48,344 bases of DNA from Uliginosibacterium gangwonense (GTDB taxonomy: Bacteria > Pseudomonadota > Gammaproteobacteria > Burkholderiales > Rhodocyclaceae): NCBI GenBank assembly GCA_020723855.1, contig DYIB01000013.1:1-48344 (forward strand), written 5' to 3'. Below are positions 38,551-47,630 of this stretch, in pieces. How positions within the stretch are numbered: position 1 is the stretch's first letter; each line of letters opens with the position of its first letter. The translations under genes were made by a program, and so were the position numbers. Below the pieces are notes generated by a model. It saw only the letters and a program-made list of their open reading frames with translations, had not been told where the DNA came from and searched no databases.

Positions 38551-39147
38551 ATGAAACCCATCCCGGTGCTGCAGCTCACGCGCGTCCACCTGCCCGCCCT
38601 GCGCCGGCATTTCCTGGCCCTGCCGCCGGACGACTTGCGCCTGCGCTTCGGGCGGATACTGTCCGAGGCGGCGCTGCTGGCCTATGTGGATGCCATCGAC
38701 TTCGGACGCGACGCCGTGTTCGGGGTGGTGGACGAAGACCTGGAACTGCTGGGCGTAGCCCATCTCGGAGTGCTGGGGGAGGCGGCCGAGTTCGGCGTCA
38801 GCGTGCTGCCGGGCCATCGCGGACGCGGCATAGGCAGCGCCCTGTTCGAGCGCTGCGCCACCTATGCGCGCACTCATGGTATCGCCCGGCTATTCATGCA
38901 TTGCCTGGCGGAAAACCAGTCGATCATGCGCATCGCCCGCCGCGCCGGCATGGACGTGGTGCTTCAGGCTGGCGAGGCCGAGGGCCAACTGGAACTGTCG
39001 CCGAGCGACCCGGCCACGGTCGTCGGCCAGTGGATGAGCGATCGTCTGGCCTTGTTCGATTATGCGCTCAAGTCGCAATGGGTCGCGGCGCGCCGGATGA
39101 CCGAAGCGGTAGCCGACGCGGCCGGGATCAGGAAAAGGGCGGATTGA
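38551..39147 (+). CDS. GNAT-family N-acetyltransferase
   Basis: A 198-residue protein with one GNAT domain. The acetyl-CoA-binding motif A is FGVSVLPGHRGRGIGSALFE, followed by the motif B stretch ARLFMHCLAENQSIMRIARRAGM. The N-terminal part resembles GNAT proteins found beside hemL in other betaproteobacteria, but the substrate is unknown. The start is the ATG at 38551, four bases after the hemL stop, with AAGG upstream. It is the last gene before a bidirectional-looking terminator. Confidence 0.88.
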   Translation: MKPIPVLQLTRVHLPALRRHFLALPPDDLRLRFGRILSEAALLAYVDAIDFGRDAVFGVVDEDLELLGVAHLGVLGEAAEFGVSVLPGHRGRGIGSALFERCATYARTHGIARLFMHCLAENQSIMRIARRAGMDVVLQAGEAEGQLELSPSDPATVVGQWMSDRLALFDYALKSQWVAARRMTEAVADAAGIRKRAD

Positions 39148-39211
39148 TCGCCGGCCGCGAAGTCGGATTCCTTTACACCGGAGCTGCTACCGCCCTCCTT
39201 TGGCGTCCAGG

Positions 39212-39243
39212 AAGCCCGGCAGGGAGACCTGTCGGGCTTTCTT
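39212..39243 (+). terminator. Terminator between GNAT gene and mgtE
   Basis: A 12-bp stem with one G-U wobble: AAGCCCGGCAGG (39212-39223) pairs with 39228-39239 around a GAGA loop, then TTTCTT. It ends the thiD-thiE-hemL-GNAT unit and may also stop converging mgtE transcripts, since AAAG lies on the other side of the stem. Confidence 0.8.
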
Positions 39244-39250
39244 ACGCGGG

Positions 39251-40693
39251 CTACAGCAGGAACAGGGTAGCTAGGCCGAGGAAGATGAAGAAGCCGCCCG
39301 AGTCGGTGACGGCGGTGATCATGACGCTGGAGCCCAGGGCCGGGTCGCGGCCCAGCTTGTACATGGTCATGGGCACGGCCACGCCTACCGTCGCGGCGAG
39401 CATGAGGTTGAGGGTCATGGCGCCGGTCATCACCAGGCCCAGGGGGATGCTGCGGTAGAGCCACCAGGTCACCAGCCCCAGCAGGCCGCCCCACAGCAGG
39501 CCGTTCACCGCAGCCACGCCGATCTCCTTGCGGAACAGCTTACGCGCGCTCTCCGGCGCCACTTGGCCCAGGGCGATGGCGCGCACGATCATGGTGATGG
39601 TCTGGTTGCCCGAGTTGCCGCCCATGCCGGCGACGATGGGCATCAGCGCCGCCAGCGCCACCAGTTTTTCGATCGATCCCTCGAAGGCGCCGATCACGCG
39701 CGAGGCGACGAAGGCGGTGACCAGGTTGATGGCCAGCCAGGACCAGCGGTTCTTCACCGAGTCCCATACCGAGGCGAAAATGTCTTCCTCCTCGCGCAAG
39801 CCGGCCTGGGACAGCAGCTCCGTTTCCCTCTTCTCGCGGATGAAGTCCATGACCGCGGCCACCGTGACGCGGCCCACCAGTTTGTTGTCGGCGTCCACCA
39901 CCGGCGCCGACACCAGGTCGTAGCGCTCGAAGGCCTGGGCCGCCGTCTCGGCCTTGTCGTCCGGGTGCAGGGCCAGGGTGTCGCCGACCATGATGTTGAA
40001 CACCGTCTCGTCCGGGTCGGTGACCAGCAGGCGGTTCAAGGGCAGCACGCCGCGCAGCGTGTCGTCCCGGTCTACCACGAACAACTGGTCGGTGTGGTCG
40101 GGCAGTTCGTCGAAACGGCGCAGGTAGCGCAGCACCACCTCCAGGGTCACGTCCTCGCGCACCGTGACCATGTCGAAGTCCATCAGCGCGCCGACCGAGT
40201 CCTCCGGGTAGGACATGGCGGCGCGCAACTGCTCGCGCTCCTCCACCGAGAGCGACCGGAACACGTCCGCCATGACGTCCCGCGGCAGGTCCGGGGCGAG
40301 GTCGGCGATCTCGTCGGTGTCGAGCTGCCCGGTGGCGGCGACCAGCTCCTGGGGGTCCATCGCCTCGATGAGGGACTCGCGCACCGCGTCGGACACTTCC
40401 AGCAGGATCTCGCCGTCGCGCTCGGCCTTGACCAGGTCCCACACGAACAGGCGCTCGTCCAGCGGCAGCGCTTCCAGGATGTAAGCGATGTCGGCGGGAT
40501 GAAGCGAATCGAGCTTCTTGCGCAGCTCGGCCACGTGCTGCTTGTGGACCAGATCCTCCACCAGCTCGTGGCGCGGCATCTCCTGGCGGTGCACCAGGTT
40601 TTCCACCAGCTTGTGGCGCGACAGAAGCTGCTGCACCTCCCGCAGGTGGTGTTGCACGTCTTCTTTGTGCTGGAGGTCCTCGGGTTCGGCCAT
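39251..40693 (-). CDS. mgtE: Magnesium transporter MgtE
   Basis: A 480-residue channel-type Mg2+ transporter. A cytosolic superhelical MgtE N domain (about 50-160; LHPADIAYILEALPLDERL) is followed by two CBS domains (about 165-290) and a C-terminal membrane domain of about five helices holding MPIVAGMGGNSGNQT and the AVTDSGGFFIFLG pore region. An N-terminal extension contains two copies of a 15-residue unit (HKLVENLVHRQ and HELVEDLVHKQ). The start is the ATG at 40693; the frame is open upstream without family similarity. It lies 68 bases after mtgA on the same strand. Confidence 0.95.
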   Translation of the reverse strand: MAEPEDLQHKEDVQHHLREVQQLLSRHKLVENLVHRQEMPRHELVEDLVHKQHVAELRKKLDSLHPADIAYILEALPLDERLFVWDLVKAERDGEILLEVSDAVRESLIEAMDPQELVAATGQLDTDEIADLAPDLPRDVMADVFRSLSVEEREQLRAAMSYPEDSVGALMDFDMVTVREDVTLEVVLRYLRRFDELPDHTDQLFVVDRDDTLRGVLPLNRLLVTDPDETVFNIMVGDTLALHPDDKAETAAQAFERYDLVSAPVVDADNKLVGRVTVAAVMDFIREKRETELLSQAGLREEEDIFASVWDSVKNRWSWLAINLVTAFVASRVIGAFEGSIEKLVALAALMPIVAGMGGNSGNQTITMIVRAIALGQVAPESARKLFRKEIGVAAVNGLLWGGLLGLVTWWLYRSIPLGLVMTGAMTLNLMLAATVGVAVPMTMYKLGRDPALGSSVMITAVTDSGGFFIFLGLATLFLL

Positions 40694-40761
40694 GGCCCGA
40701 TGCGTGGGGAGTGAGCGAAAGCGCGATTGTAAGTAATTTGCCCGGGCGAAGCGACGAATAC

Positions 40762-41457
40762 TTACGGCACTTGCACCGTGTTCATGCGCGCCCGGATGAT
40801 CTGGCTGCGCCGGGCGAGATAGGGCGAGTCGGGCATACGCTCGAAACGGCGCGGCGCCGGCAGCATCACCGCCAGGCGCGCCGCCTGCTCGGGGCCGAGT
40901 TGCGCGGCGGAGAGGCCGTAGTAGCGCCGCGCCGCGGCTTCGGCGCCGAAGATGCCGTTGCCCCATTCCACCACGTTGAGGTAGATCTCCAGGATGCGGC
41001 GCTTGTCCAGCACCGCTTCCAGCATCAGCGTGATGACCACCTCCTGGGCCTTGCGCCAGGGCGTCCTGGCGGCGGACAGGAACAGGTTCTTGGCGAGCTG
41101 CTGGGAGATGGTGGAGCCGCCCGCCACCACCCTGCCCTTGCGCTGGTTCTTCTCCAGGGCCTTCTGGATGCCTTCCCAGTCAAAGCCTTCGTGGTCGGGG
41201 AACTTGGCGTCCTCGGCGGCGATGACCGCGCGCTTGAGATGCACGGAGATGCGCTCGTAAGGCACCCACTGGTGTTTCAGCTCGGCGGCGGGGTTCTTCT
41301 GCCGCAGCTCGTCCAGGCGCAGCGCCATGAAGCTGGTGCTGGCCGGATCGAAGAACTTCCACCATACGATCCACAGGAGGTACCAGGCCTGCAGGGCGAT
41401 GAGCAGCAGGACCAGTGCGGCCGCCAGGCGCACGGCCCATTTCCATGCCATTTTCAT
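40762..41457 (-). CDS. mtgA: Monofunctional peptidoglycan glycosyltransferase
   Basis: A 231-residue GT51 enzyme that polymerises glycan strands from lipid II without a transpeptidase domain. An N-terminal membrane anchor is at about 8-33 ([20 protein letters not shown]). The catalytic Glu82 is in [14 protein letters not shown]. Other GT51 motifs are [27 protein letters not shown], and [20 protein letters not shown]. The ATG overlaps the aroE stop by four bases; the aroE-mtgA pair is common in betaproteobacteria. Confidence 0.96.
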   Translation of the reverse strand: MKMAWKWAVRLAAALVLLLIALQAWYLLWIVWWKFFDPASTSFMALRLDELRQKNPAAELKHQWVPYERISVHLKRAVIAAEDAKFPDHEGFDWEGIQKALEKNQRKGRVVAGGSTISQQLAKNLFLSAARTPWRKAQEVVITLMLEAVLDKRRILEIYLNVVEWGNGIFGAEAAARRYYGLSAAQLGPEQAARLAVMLPAPRRFERMPDSPYLARRSQIIRARMNTVQVP

Positions 41458-42278
41458 GAGGCGCGCAGTCGTGCCAGCACGGCCGCCGTGGGCGGTCGCA
41501 CGCCGCGCCAGATGAGGAAGGATTCGGCCGCCTGCTCCACCAGCATGCCCAGGCCGTCCGCGGTGCGCGCCGCCCCCCCGGCGCGCGCCTCGCGCAGAAA
41601 GGGCGTTTCGCCCTTACCGTACATCATGTCGTAGGCCAGGCTGCCGGGCGCGTACAGGCCCGGCGGCAGGGCGGGCGCTTCATGCGCCAGGCTGGCGGCG
41701 GTGGCGTTGATCACCAGGTCGAAGCGGCGGCCCGCCAGGGTGGCGAAGCCGCAGCCGTCCAGGGGCGTTGTCCCGGCGCGGGCGGCGAACTCCCGGGCCA
41801 GCGCTTGCGCCTTGGCGGCGGTGCGGTTGGCGATGGTTACGGCCGCCGGCCGTGCCTCCAGCAGGGGCAGTAGCGCCCCGCGGGCGGCGCCGCCGGCGCC
41901 CAGCAGCAGGATGCGGCTGCCCGCCAGGGTGAAGCCCAGGTTGTGCCGCAGGTCGATGACCAGGCCGGCGCCGTCGGTGTTGTCGCCGAAAATCTCGCCG
42001 CCGTCGAAGACCAGGACATTGACCGCCCCGGCGGCCTGGGCCCGCGCCGAGCGCCGCGTAGCCAGAACGTAGGCCTCCTGCTTGAAGGGCACGGTGACGT
42101 TGGCGCCTCGTCCGCCCCGGTCGGCGAACTCCCGCACCGTCGCGGCGAAGCCGTCCAGGGGCGCCAGCAGCGCCTCGTAGCTCAAGTCCTGGCCGGTGGC
42201 GCGGGCGAAGGCGGCGTGGATCTGGGGCGACCTGGAGTGGCTGACGGGGTTGCCGATGACGGCATAATGGTCGGTCAT
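41454..42278 (-). CDS. aroE: Shikimate dehydrogenase
   Basis: A 274-residue NADPH-dependent enzyme of the shikimate pathway to aromatic amino acids. Substrate-binding [16 protein letters not shown] at the N-terminus, catalytic Lys66 in [11 protein letters not shown], the following GDNTDGAGL Asp, the cofactor loop [13 protein letters not shown] with ANRTAAKA, and the C-terminal [14 protein letters not shown]. It lies 31 bases after tonB. The start is the ATG at 42278. Confidence 0.97.
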   Translation of the reverse strand: MTDHYAVIGNPVSHSRSPQIHAAFARATGQDLSYEALLAPLDGFAATVREFADRGGRGANVTVPFKQEAYVLATRRSARAQAAGAVNVLVFDGGEIFGDNTDGAGLVIDLRHNLGFTLAGSRILLLGAGGAARGALLPLLEARPAAVTIANRTAAKAQALAREFAARAGTTPLDGCGFATLAGRRFDLVINATAASLAHEAPALPPGLYAPGSLAYDMMYGKGETPFLREARAGGAARTADGLGMLVEQAAESFLIWRGVRPPTAAVLARLRAS

Positions 42279-42309
42279 TTGTGGGTACGAGCGACGGGTG
42301 ACGGGCGCT

Positions 42310-43242
42310 TCAGTCCGATTTCAAGCGATCGGCGTTGGTGAACGTCCAGGTGCGGGTGATCTCTATCAGCTCGAAATCCCGGCGGATGTCGGGCGGGAAA
42401 GGGGCGAAGGGCGCGGCCAGTTGGACGATGCGCCGCGCCGCGTCGTCCAGCACCCGGTGGCCCGATGAGCGGTCCACCTGGACTTCCTGCACGCTGCCGT
42501 CGGCGCGGATGATCACCGACAGCAGCAGGCTGCCGTAGAGCTTGCCGCGGGCCGCCTGGGGATAGTTGAGATTGCCCACCCGCTCCACCTTCTGGCGCCA
42601 GTCCTCCACATACTGGGCGAAGCGGAACTCCTCGGTGCGCGCGCCGATGAACTTCTTGCGCGGGCGCTTGTTGTATTCCTCGACGCTGCGCTCGATCTGC
42701 GCCTCCATACGCGCGATGGCCAGGGCGGTCTGCGCCAGGTCGGCGCCGGAGACTTGCGGTTGGGGCTCGGGCTGTCTTTCCGCCGCCCGGGGGTCGGCCT
42801 GGACCGAGCGCGCGCTCTTGGCCTGGGCCAGCAGCTTGCGCTGCTGGGTTTCCAGCTCGCGCACGCGGCGCTGGGCTTCCGCCAGGTCGGCTCCGTGCCG
42901 GGCCTCGCGCGAGGCGGGCAGGGGCGTCTTGGCGCGCCGGTTGTCGTCGGTGTTGCCACCCCCGTCCAGATTGGCCTGGGCCTTCGCCTGGGCATCCACC
43001 GGCTTGTGCGCGCTCTTGGCGTTGACCAGCACGACTTCGAGCTGGTTGTCCTTCTGCGTCTTGCGCGAACTGTCTGGAAAGCTGAAATGGGTCGCCAGGA
43101 CGAGGGCATGCAGGGCAATCGAGGCTGCCAGCGCAAACTTGAAGGTTGCGTTGGGCCCGCGCGGCCTCGCCAGACCAGCCGTGACGAGGCGCGCCGGCCA
43201 CAAGGGCCGCGCCGGGCGCGCGGGAAAGAAGTTGCTGAGCAT
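42310..43242 (-). CDS. tonB: TonB-like energy transducer
   Basis: A 310-residue protein. An N-terminal membrane anchor (about 34-52; [18 protein letters not shown]) is followed by a charged, coiled-coil-prone periplasmic stretch (residues 100-190, with [20 protein letters not shown]) and a C-terminal TonB domain with [20 protein letters not shown] and [18 protein letters not shown]. It transmits proton-motive force to outer-membrane receptors. No exbB or exbD is adjacent, so it relies on distant partners or differs in role. The start chosen is the ATG at 43242; a TTG at 43263 would add seven residues. Neither has a good ribosome site. Confidence 0.88.
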   Translation of the reverse strand: MLSNFFPARPARPLWPARLVTAGLARPRGPNATFKFALAASIALHALVLATHFSFPDSSRKTQKDNQLEVVLVNAKSAHKPVDAQAKAQANLDGGGNTDDNRRAKTPLPASREARHGADLAEAQRRVRELETQQRKLLAQAKSARSVQADPRAAERQPEPQPQVSGADLAQTALAIARMEAQIERSVEEYNKRPRKKFIGARTEEFRFAQYVEDWRQKVERVGNLNYPQAARGKLYGSLLLSVIIRADGSVQEVQVDRSSGHRVLDDAARRIVQLAAPFAPFPPDIRRDFELIEITRTWTFTNADRLKSD

Positions 43243-43282
43243 GAACGGCAATTCTAGAACCAATCTAGGAAAGCGTCATCAA

Positions 43283-45181
43283 CTATTTGTTTCCGGTCAG
43301 ATTTTGTTCCTCAAGCTGTGCGCCGGGTGCGGCCGGCAGGGGGCCCAGGTAACGGCAGGCGGCTTCCAGTTCCAGCAAATCGATTTCCGACAGGTGCACC
43401 GCCACCCGCGTTCCCGGCTCGCAAGGGGGTAGGGAGGGGCAGCGCAGGAACAGGGGCACCGCCTCCAGCCGTACCAGGCTCTCCCGCACCACGCGCGCGG
43501 AATGCTGCTGTGCCGCGTCCTGGAGTACCCAGCGCAGGCACCAGTAACGCTCCATCTGGCGCTGGAACTCGTTGTAGGCGGCATGGGCCAGCTCGAAATC
43601 GCGCAGGGCCGACAGCAGCATTTCCGAGCGGGCACTGAAGGGCGGCGTATCCTGCCGCAGCAGGGCAATGAGCTGCCATTGGTTGACCAGGTCCACGTAG
43701 CGCCGCAGGGGCGAGCTGGACCAGGCGTAGCAATCCACCCCCAGGCCTTCGTGGGGCAGGGCGGCGGTGGTCATGCGCACCTTGCCTGCGGCCTGGGTGC
43801 GGTAGATGGCCGCCACGCGCCGCTCCGCCAGGAGCTTGCCCCAGGTGGAGTTGGCCAGGATCATCAGCTCCGCCACCAGCTTGTCCAGGGGCGAGCCGCG
43901 CTTGCGCTCGACGATGGTGACGCGCCCCTCGGGCACGCTCCAGTCCACGTAGAAGCTGAAGTCGCTGAAGTTCTGATTGGCTGACGGCTTGCCCCGCCCC
44001 GCCTCCAGCACGTTGGCGAACCGCCACAGCAGGGTCAGCTCCTCCCTGAAGGGGAAATCGGAGCCGCCCCGGGCCAGGGTGTCCTCGTTGAACACCGGCT
44101 CCACGTCGTGGTGGCGCAGGTTGGCGACCACCGGCACATGCTCGATCTCCGTTGCTGTGCCCCGGATGGAGAAGTCCGCGGCCACGTCCACGTACAGGGA
44201 CAGGGCGGGCGTGTCGCGGCCGGCGCACAGGGTGAAGGCGTCCACCACTTCGTCGGGCAGCATGGTGATCTTGCGGCCGGGCATATAGACCGTGGACAGA
44301 CGATGGCGCGCGATCAGGTCCAGCTCCGAGCCCGGGCCGAAGCCCAGCCCCGGCGCGGCGATGTGGATGCCGATGCGCCAGCCGCCGCCGGAGCGCGGCG
44401 TGACGGAGAAGGCATCGTCGATTTCCGTGGTGGTGGCGTCGTCGATGCTGAAGGCCTGCACTTCCGCATAGGCCAGGTCGTCGGGCAGCGTGGCCGGTGC
44501 GAAGGCGCCGAAGCCCGTGCCCCGCGGGAAATGCTCGTAGGTGAAGCGGTTGAAGTGGTAGTCGTGGGACGAGGGCACGGCGCCGCAGCGGGCGAGCAGA
44601 TGCGGGGCCGACAGCCCGGTGGCGGCGCAGGCCGCTTCCAGGGCCTTGGTCTCGGGCTTGTTGCGGTCCGGCCTGTACAGCAGCTCAGCCACCAGGGGCG
44701 CCAGTTCCGCGGGCAGGCGGGAGTTCTTCAGCTCCTCGGCCATGCGCTCGATGGCCGCCGCCTGCTGGCGCTTCTTCTCCAGCCCGGCCAGGGCCGCCCG
44801 GAGAATCTCGGGCGGCGCCTTGCGGAAGCGGCCCCGGCCCTTGCGGTGGAAGTAGATGGGTGCCCCATGCAGCCGCAGCAGGATGGCCGTGGCTTCCACC
44901 GGCGAGGGCGGGCGGCCGAAGTATTCCTGGGCCAGATCGTTGAAACCGAATTCCTCGTCGCCGCACACCTGCCACAGGAAGTCCGGATCGATGCCCTCGG
45001 CCTCGGCTTCCGCCGCGTCCAGCAACCGGGCGCAGTCCGGCTCGGCGAAGCGCAGCAGCAGGTTGGCGGCTTTCACCTTGGAACGCTTGCCGCTGGGCAG
45101 TTCGACCTGGAGCGAGGTGTTGTTGTCGGCAAGCACGACGCCGGCCTTGAAGGCGCCGTCCTCCTCAAACAGGACGTTCAT
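43283..45181 (-). CDS. RNB-domain exoribonuclease (RNase II/R family)
   Basis: A 632-residue protein with a central RNB catalytic domain. The Asp-rich active site is in AFSIDDATTTEIDDAFSV, with substrate-channel motifs IAAPGLGFGPGSELD and YMPGRKITMLPDEV, and the C-terminal SSSPLRRYVDLVNQWQLIAL. The N-terminal part lacks an obvious cold-shock pair; an S1-like tail is degenerate. It is the shorter RNase II-like form usually found before tonB and aroE in betaproteobacteria, so I do not call it rnr or rnb with certainty. The start is the ATG at 45181 and has no purine-rich ribosome site. Confidence 0.9.
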   Translation of the reverse strand: MNVLFEEDGAFKAGVVLADNNTSLQVELPSGKRSKVKAANLLLRFAEPDCARLLDAAEAEAEGIDPDFLWQVCGDEEFGFNDLAQEYFGRPPSPVEATAILLRLHGAPIYFHRKGRGRFRKAPPEILRAALAGLEKKRQQAAAIERMAEELKNSRLPAELAPLVAELLYRPDRNKPETKALEAACAATGLSAPHLLARCGAVPSSHDYHFNRFTYEHFPRGTGFGAFAPATLPDDLAYAEVQAFSIDDATTTEIDDAFSVTPRSGGGWRIGIHIAAPGLGFGPGSELDLIARHRLSTVYMPGRKITMLPDEVVDAFTLCAGRDTPALSLYVDVAADFSIRGTATEIEHVPVVANLRHHDVEPVFNEDTLARGGSDFPFREELTLLWRFANVLEAGRGKPSANQNFSDFSFYVDWSVPEGRVTIVERKRGSPLDKLVAELMILANSTWGKLLAERRVAAIYRTQAAGKVRMTTAALPHEGLGVDCYAWSSSPLRRYVDLVNQWQLIALLRQDTPPFSARSEMLLSALRDFELAHAAYNEFQRQMERYWCLRWVLQDAAQQHSARVVRESLVRLEAVPLFLRCPSLPPCEPGTRVAVHLSEIDLLELEAACRYLGPLPAAPGAQLEEQNLTGNK

Positions 45182-45241
45182 GGAAGAAGGGGATGGAAGG
45201 AACTCGGGGAAGAAGCGCGCATTATACCCAAGGGCCGCAGG

Positions 45242-45262
45242 TCGGGCTTTAGCCCGACCTAC
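45242..45262. repeat. REP-like palindrome, copy 2, overlapping a stop codon
   Basis: TCGGGCT-TT-AGCCCGACCTAC, identical outside the loop to the element at 17026-17046. Including flanks, the stem reaches 10 bp (45239-45248 with 45251-45260). Its right end contains the TAG stop of the minus-strand methyltransferase gene (45259-45261). Confidence 0.8.
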
Positions 45263-46086
45263 CCCGTGGCGCGGGCCAGCCATACCAGGCTGTCCAGGCG
45301 GTAGCCGTCGGCGGCGCGGAACGGCGTCAGTTCCTGGGCCACTTCCTGCGGCAGGCGCTGGCTCAGCTCCTGGGGCAGCCGCGCCAGGGCGCCGGCCGCT
45401 CCCCCGGCCAGATCGAGGAAGGCCTGCCAGTAGGCGGCCGCGCTGGGGAAGGCGCTCTCCAGCCGGCACGGCTGCACCACTACGCCAGTGAACCCGGCCT
45501 GCTCCAGCAGCGAGCGCAGCTCGACGGGGCGGCCGAAGCGGAATACCGAGGGTCGTTCCACCTTGGCGGGCGGCAGCACCCGGCGCAGGCAAGCCAGCGC
45601 GCAAGCCACCAGGGGCGCTTGCGCCTCCTCGCCCCATACCGACAGGGCCAGCACGCCGCCGGGCACCAGCACGCGCCGCGCTTCCCGCAGGGCGGCCTCG
45701 GCGTGGGGAAAGAACATGAGGCCGAGGCCGCACAGCACCCGATCGAAACGCGCATCGGCAAAGGGCAGGCGCTCCGCGTCGGCGGCGGCGAAGGCGGGCG
45801 GACGGGCGTCGGCGGCGCACAGCCTGCGGCCTTCCGCCAGCAGGACCTCGGCGATGTCGCTCGCCACCGCCACGCCGCCGCCCAGGCGCTCGGCCGCCAG
45901 GCGCGCCAGCAGGCCGGGCCCGCTGGCCACATCCAGCAGGCGCTGGCCCGGGGCGAGGTCGGCCCACTCCAGCAGCGCCCGGCTGAGCGCTTCCCGCGCC
46001 CGGGCGCCCTCGGCGTAGCGGCCGGCGATGAGGTTGTAGCCGGTCCGCTCCAGCTGCTTGAAGCGGGCCGGATCAAAGCCGCTCAT
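45259..46086 (-). CDS. SAM-dependent methyltransferase (UbiE/class I type)
   Basis: A 275-residue class I methyltransferase. Motif I is RLLDVASGPGLLARLAAERL; the second strand region holds AVASDIAEVLLAEG, motif II AADAERLPFADARFDRVLCG, then LREARRVLVPGGVLALSVWG. It is close to generic UbiE/menaquinone-type enzymes but lacks anything diagnostic, so the substrate is unknown. Its ATG overlaps the YqiA-like esterase stop by four bases, and its own stop lies inside a REP-like palindrome. Confidence 0.9.
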   Translation of the reverse strand: MSGFDPARFKQLERTGYNLIAGRYAEGARAREALSRALLEWADLAPGQRLLDVASGPGLLARLAAERLGGGVAVASDIAEVLLAEGRRLCAADARPPAFAAADAERLPFADARFDRVLCGLGLMFFPHAEAALREARRVLVPGGVLALSVWGEEAQAPLVACALACLRRVLPPAKVERPSVFRFGRPVELRSLLEQAGFTGVVVQPCRLESAFPSAAAYWQAFLDLAGGAAGALARLPQELSQRLPQEVAQELTPFRAADGYRLDSLVWLARATG

Positions 46087-46661
46087 GGCCTGCCTCCCTC
46101 CAGTCCGGCGAATGCCAGGATCGCATCCAGATACTCGCCCCAGTGGCGGAAGCTGTGGTCGCCGCCCTCGATCACCACCTGGCGCGCGCCCGCGTACTTG
46201 GCCACGGCCTGGCGGTAGTCGAGCAGCTCGTCGCCGGTCTCCACCAGCAGGAAGAAGTTCTCCGGCACGGACAGGCGCGGCACCTCCAGGGCGCGCAGCT
46301 CGTCGATGTAATCGGGCTTGAACTCGAAGCTCTCTCCGGTATAGAGGTTGGTGGTCGGGCCCACGTAGTCGCGCAGCGACAGGTGGGCGACCACTGCGGG
46401 ATTGACCAGCACCGCCTTGAGCCCGTGGGCCTCGGCCAGCCAGGTGGCGTAGTAGCCGCCCAGGGAGCTGCCGACCACGGTCACCGGCGTCCGGCTCGCG
46501 ACGATGCTCTCCTCGGCCAGGGCGACGGCGGCGCGCGGCGACGGCGGCAATTGCGGGCAGCGGAACAAATGGCCCAGGCCCAGTGCCTGCATATGGGCGT
46601 GGAGCTGACGCGCCTTGACCGAGGCGTGGGAACTGCGGAAGCCGTGCAGGTAGAGGATCAT
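46083..46661 (-). CDS. YqiA-family alpha/beta-hydrolase esterase
   Basis: A 192-residue small alpha/beta hydrolase. The N-terminus [17 protein letters not shown] gives the oxyanion strand, the nucleophile Ser is in [16 protein letters not shown], and the catalytic His is in [10 protein letters not shown] near the C-terminus. YqiA acts on acyl or palmitoyl-CoA esters in E. coli, but the substrate here is unknown. Both ends are four-base overlaps (uppP stop upstream, methyltransferase start downstream), so the three genes are translated as a unit. Confidence 0.9.
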   Translation of the reverse strand: MILYLHGFRSSHASVKARQLHAHMQALGLGHLFRCPQLPPSPRAAVALAEESIVASRTPVTVVGSSLGGYYATWLAEAHGLKAVLVNPAVVAHLSLRDYVGPTTNLYTGESFEFKPDYIDELRALEVPRLSVPENFFLLVETGDELLDYRQAVAKYAGARQVVIEGGDHSFRHWGEYLDAILAFAGLEGGRP

Positions 46662-47482
46662 GGGGCCGTCCACTCCACGATGCCCAGTTGCCAGGTGGCG
46701 ATGACGATGATGCCGAAGGCGATGCGATACCAGGCGAACACCGTGAAGTCGTGGCTGCTGATGTAGCGCAGCAGCCAGCGTACGCACAGGAAGGCCGACA
46801 CGAAGGCCGCCACCAGGCCCACCGCGAACATGCCGATGTCGTCGGCGGAGAGCAGCGCGCGCTCCTTGTAGAGCTGGTAGGCGCTGGCGATGAGCAGGGT
46901 GGGAATCGCCAGGAAGAAGGAGAACTCGGTGGCCGTGCGCCGCGATAGGCCGAACAGCAGGCCGCCGATGATGGTGGCGCCGGAGCGGGAGGTGCCCGGG
47001 ATGAGGGCGAAGGCCTGGGCGACGCCCAGCTTGACCGCGTCGAGCCAGGTGAGATCGTCCACGCTTTCCACGCGGATGCGGTGCTGGCGCCTCTCGGCCC
47101 ACAGGATCACCAGGGCGCCGATGATGAAGGCCAGGGCGACGGGCACCGGCTGGAACAAGTGTGCCTTGATCGCCTTGCCGAACGCCAGACCCAGCACCGC
47201 CAGGGGCACGAAGGCGATGGCCAGGTTGAGGACGAAGCGCTGCGCCTTGCGCTGCGAGGGCAGCCCCTGGATCACTTCGGCTATCTTGTGCCGGTATTCC
47301 CAGATCACGGCGAGGATGGCGCCGGTCTGAATGACGATCTCGAAGATCTTGCCCTTGTCGTCGTTGAAGTCCAGCAGGTCGCCCACCAGGATCAGGTGGC
47401 CGGTGCTGGAGATGGGCAGGAACTCGGTCAGGCCTTCGACCACGCCGAGGATCAGTGCCTTGAGCAGCAGAACGATGTCCAT
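46658..47482 (-). CDS. uppP: Undecaprenyl-diphosphatase (bacitracin resistance type)
   Basis: A 274-residue inner-membrane phosphatase that recycles undecaprenyl pyrophosphate to the lipid carrier of cell wall synthesis. Signature motifs are [20 protein letters not shown] near the N-terminus and [20 protein letters not shown] with the catalytic His/Arg/Ser set. About eight hydrophobic segments. The start is the ATG at 47482; the frame is open further upstream without family similarity. It diverges from rfbB. Confidence 0.97.
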   Translation of the reverse strand: MDIVLLLKALILGVVEGLTEFLPISSTGHLILVGDLLDFNDDKGKIFEIVIQTGAILAVIWEYRHKIAEVIQGLPSQRKAQRFVLNLAIAFVPLAVLGLAFGKAIKAHLFQPVPVALAFIIGALVILWAERRQHRIRVESVDDLTWLDAVKLGVAQAFALIPGTSRSGATIIGGLLFGLSRRTATEFSFFLAIPTLLIASAYQLYKERALLSADDIGMFAVGLVAAFVSAFLCVRWLLRYISSHDFTVFAWYRIAFGIIVIATWQLGIVEWTAP

Positions 47483-47521
47483 GGGAGGATGGCAAGCGCG
47501 GCCTTCGCCGCAGAACGCGCA

Positions 47522-47549
47522 ATTGTACCCGCAGCCGCGGAAGCGTCGA
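47522..47549 (-). promoter_or_regulatory. Putative promoter of uppP-esterase-methyltransferase
   Basis: On the minus strand, TCGACG (47549-47544) and TACAAT (47527-47522) are separated by 16 bases. The predicted start near 47515 leaves about 33 bases before the uppP ATG. Confidence 0.4.
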
Positions 47550-47630
47550 CCGTCATCGACCGGCGACGGGGCCGCGTCTGGCCAGGCTGATAGAATAACG
47601 GGCTCCATCACGGACACGGCGGAGGTGCGG

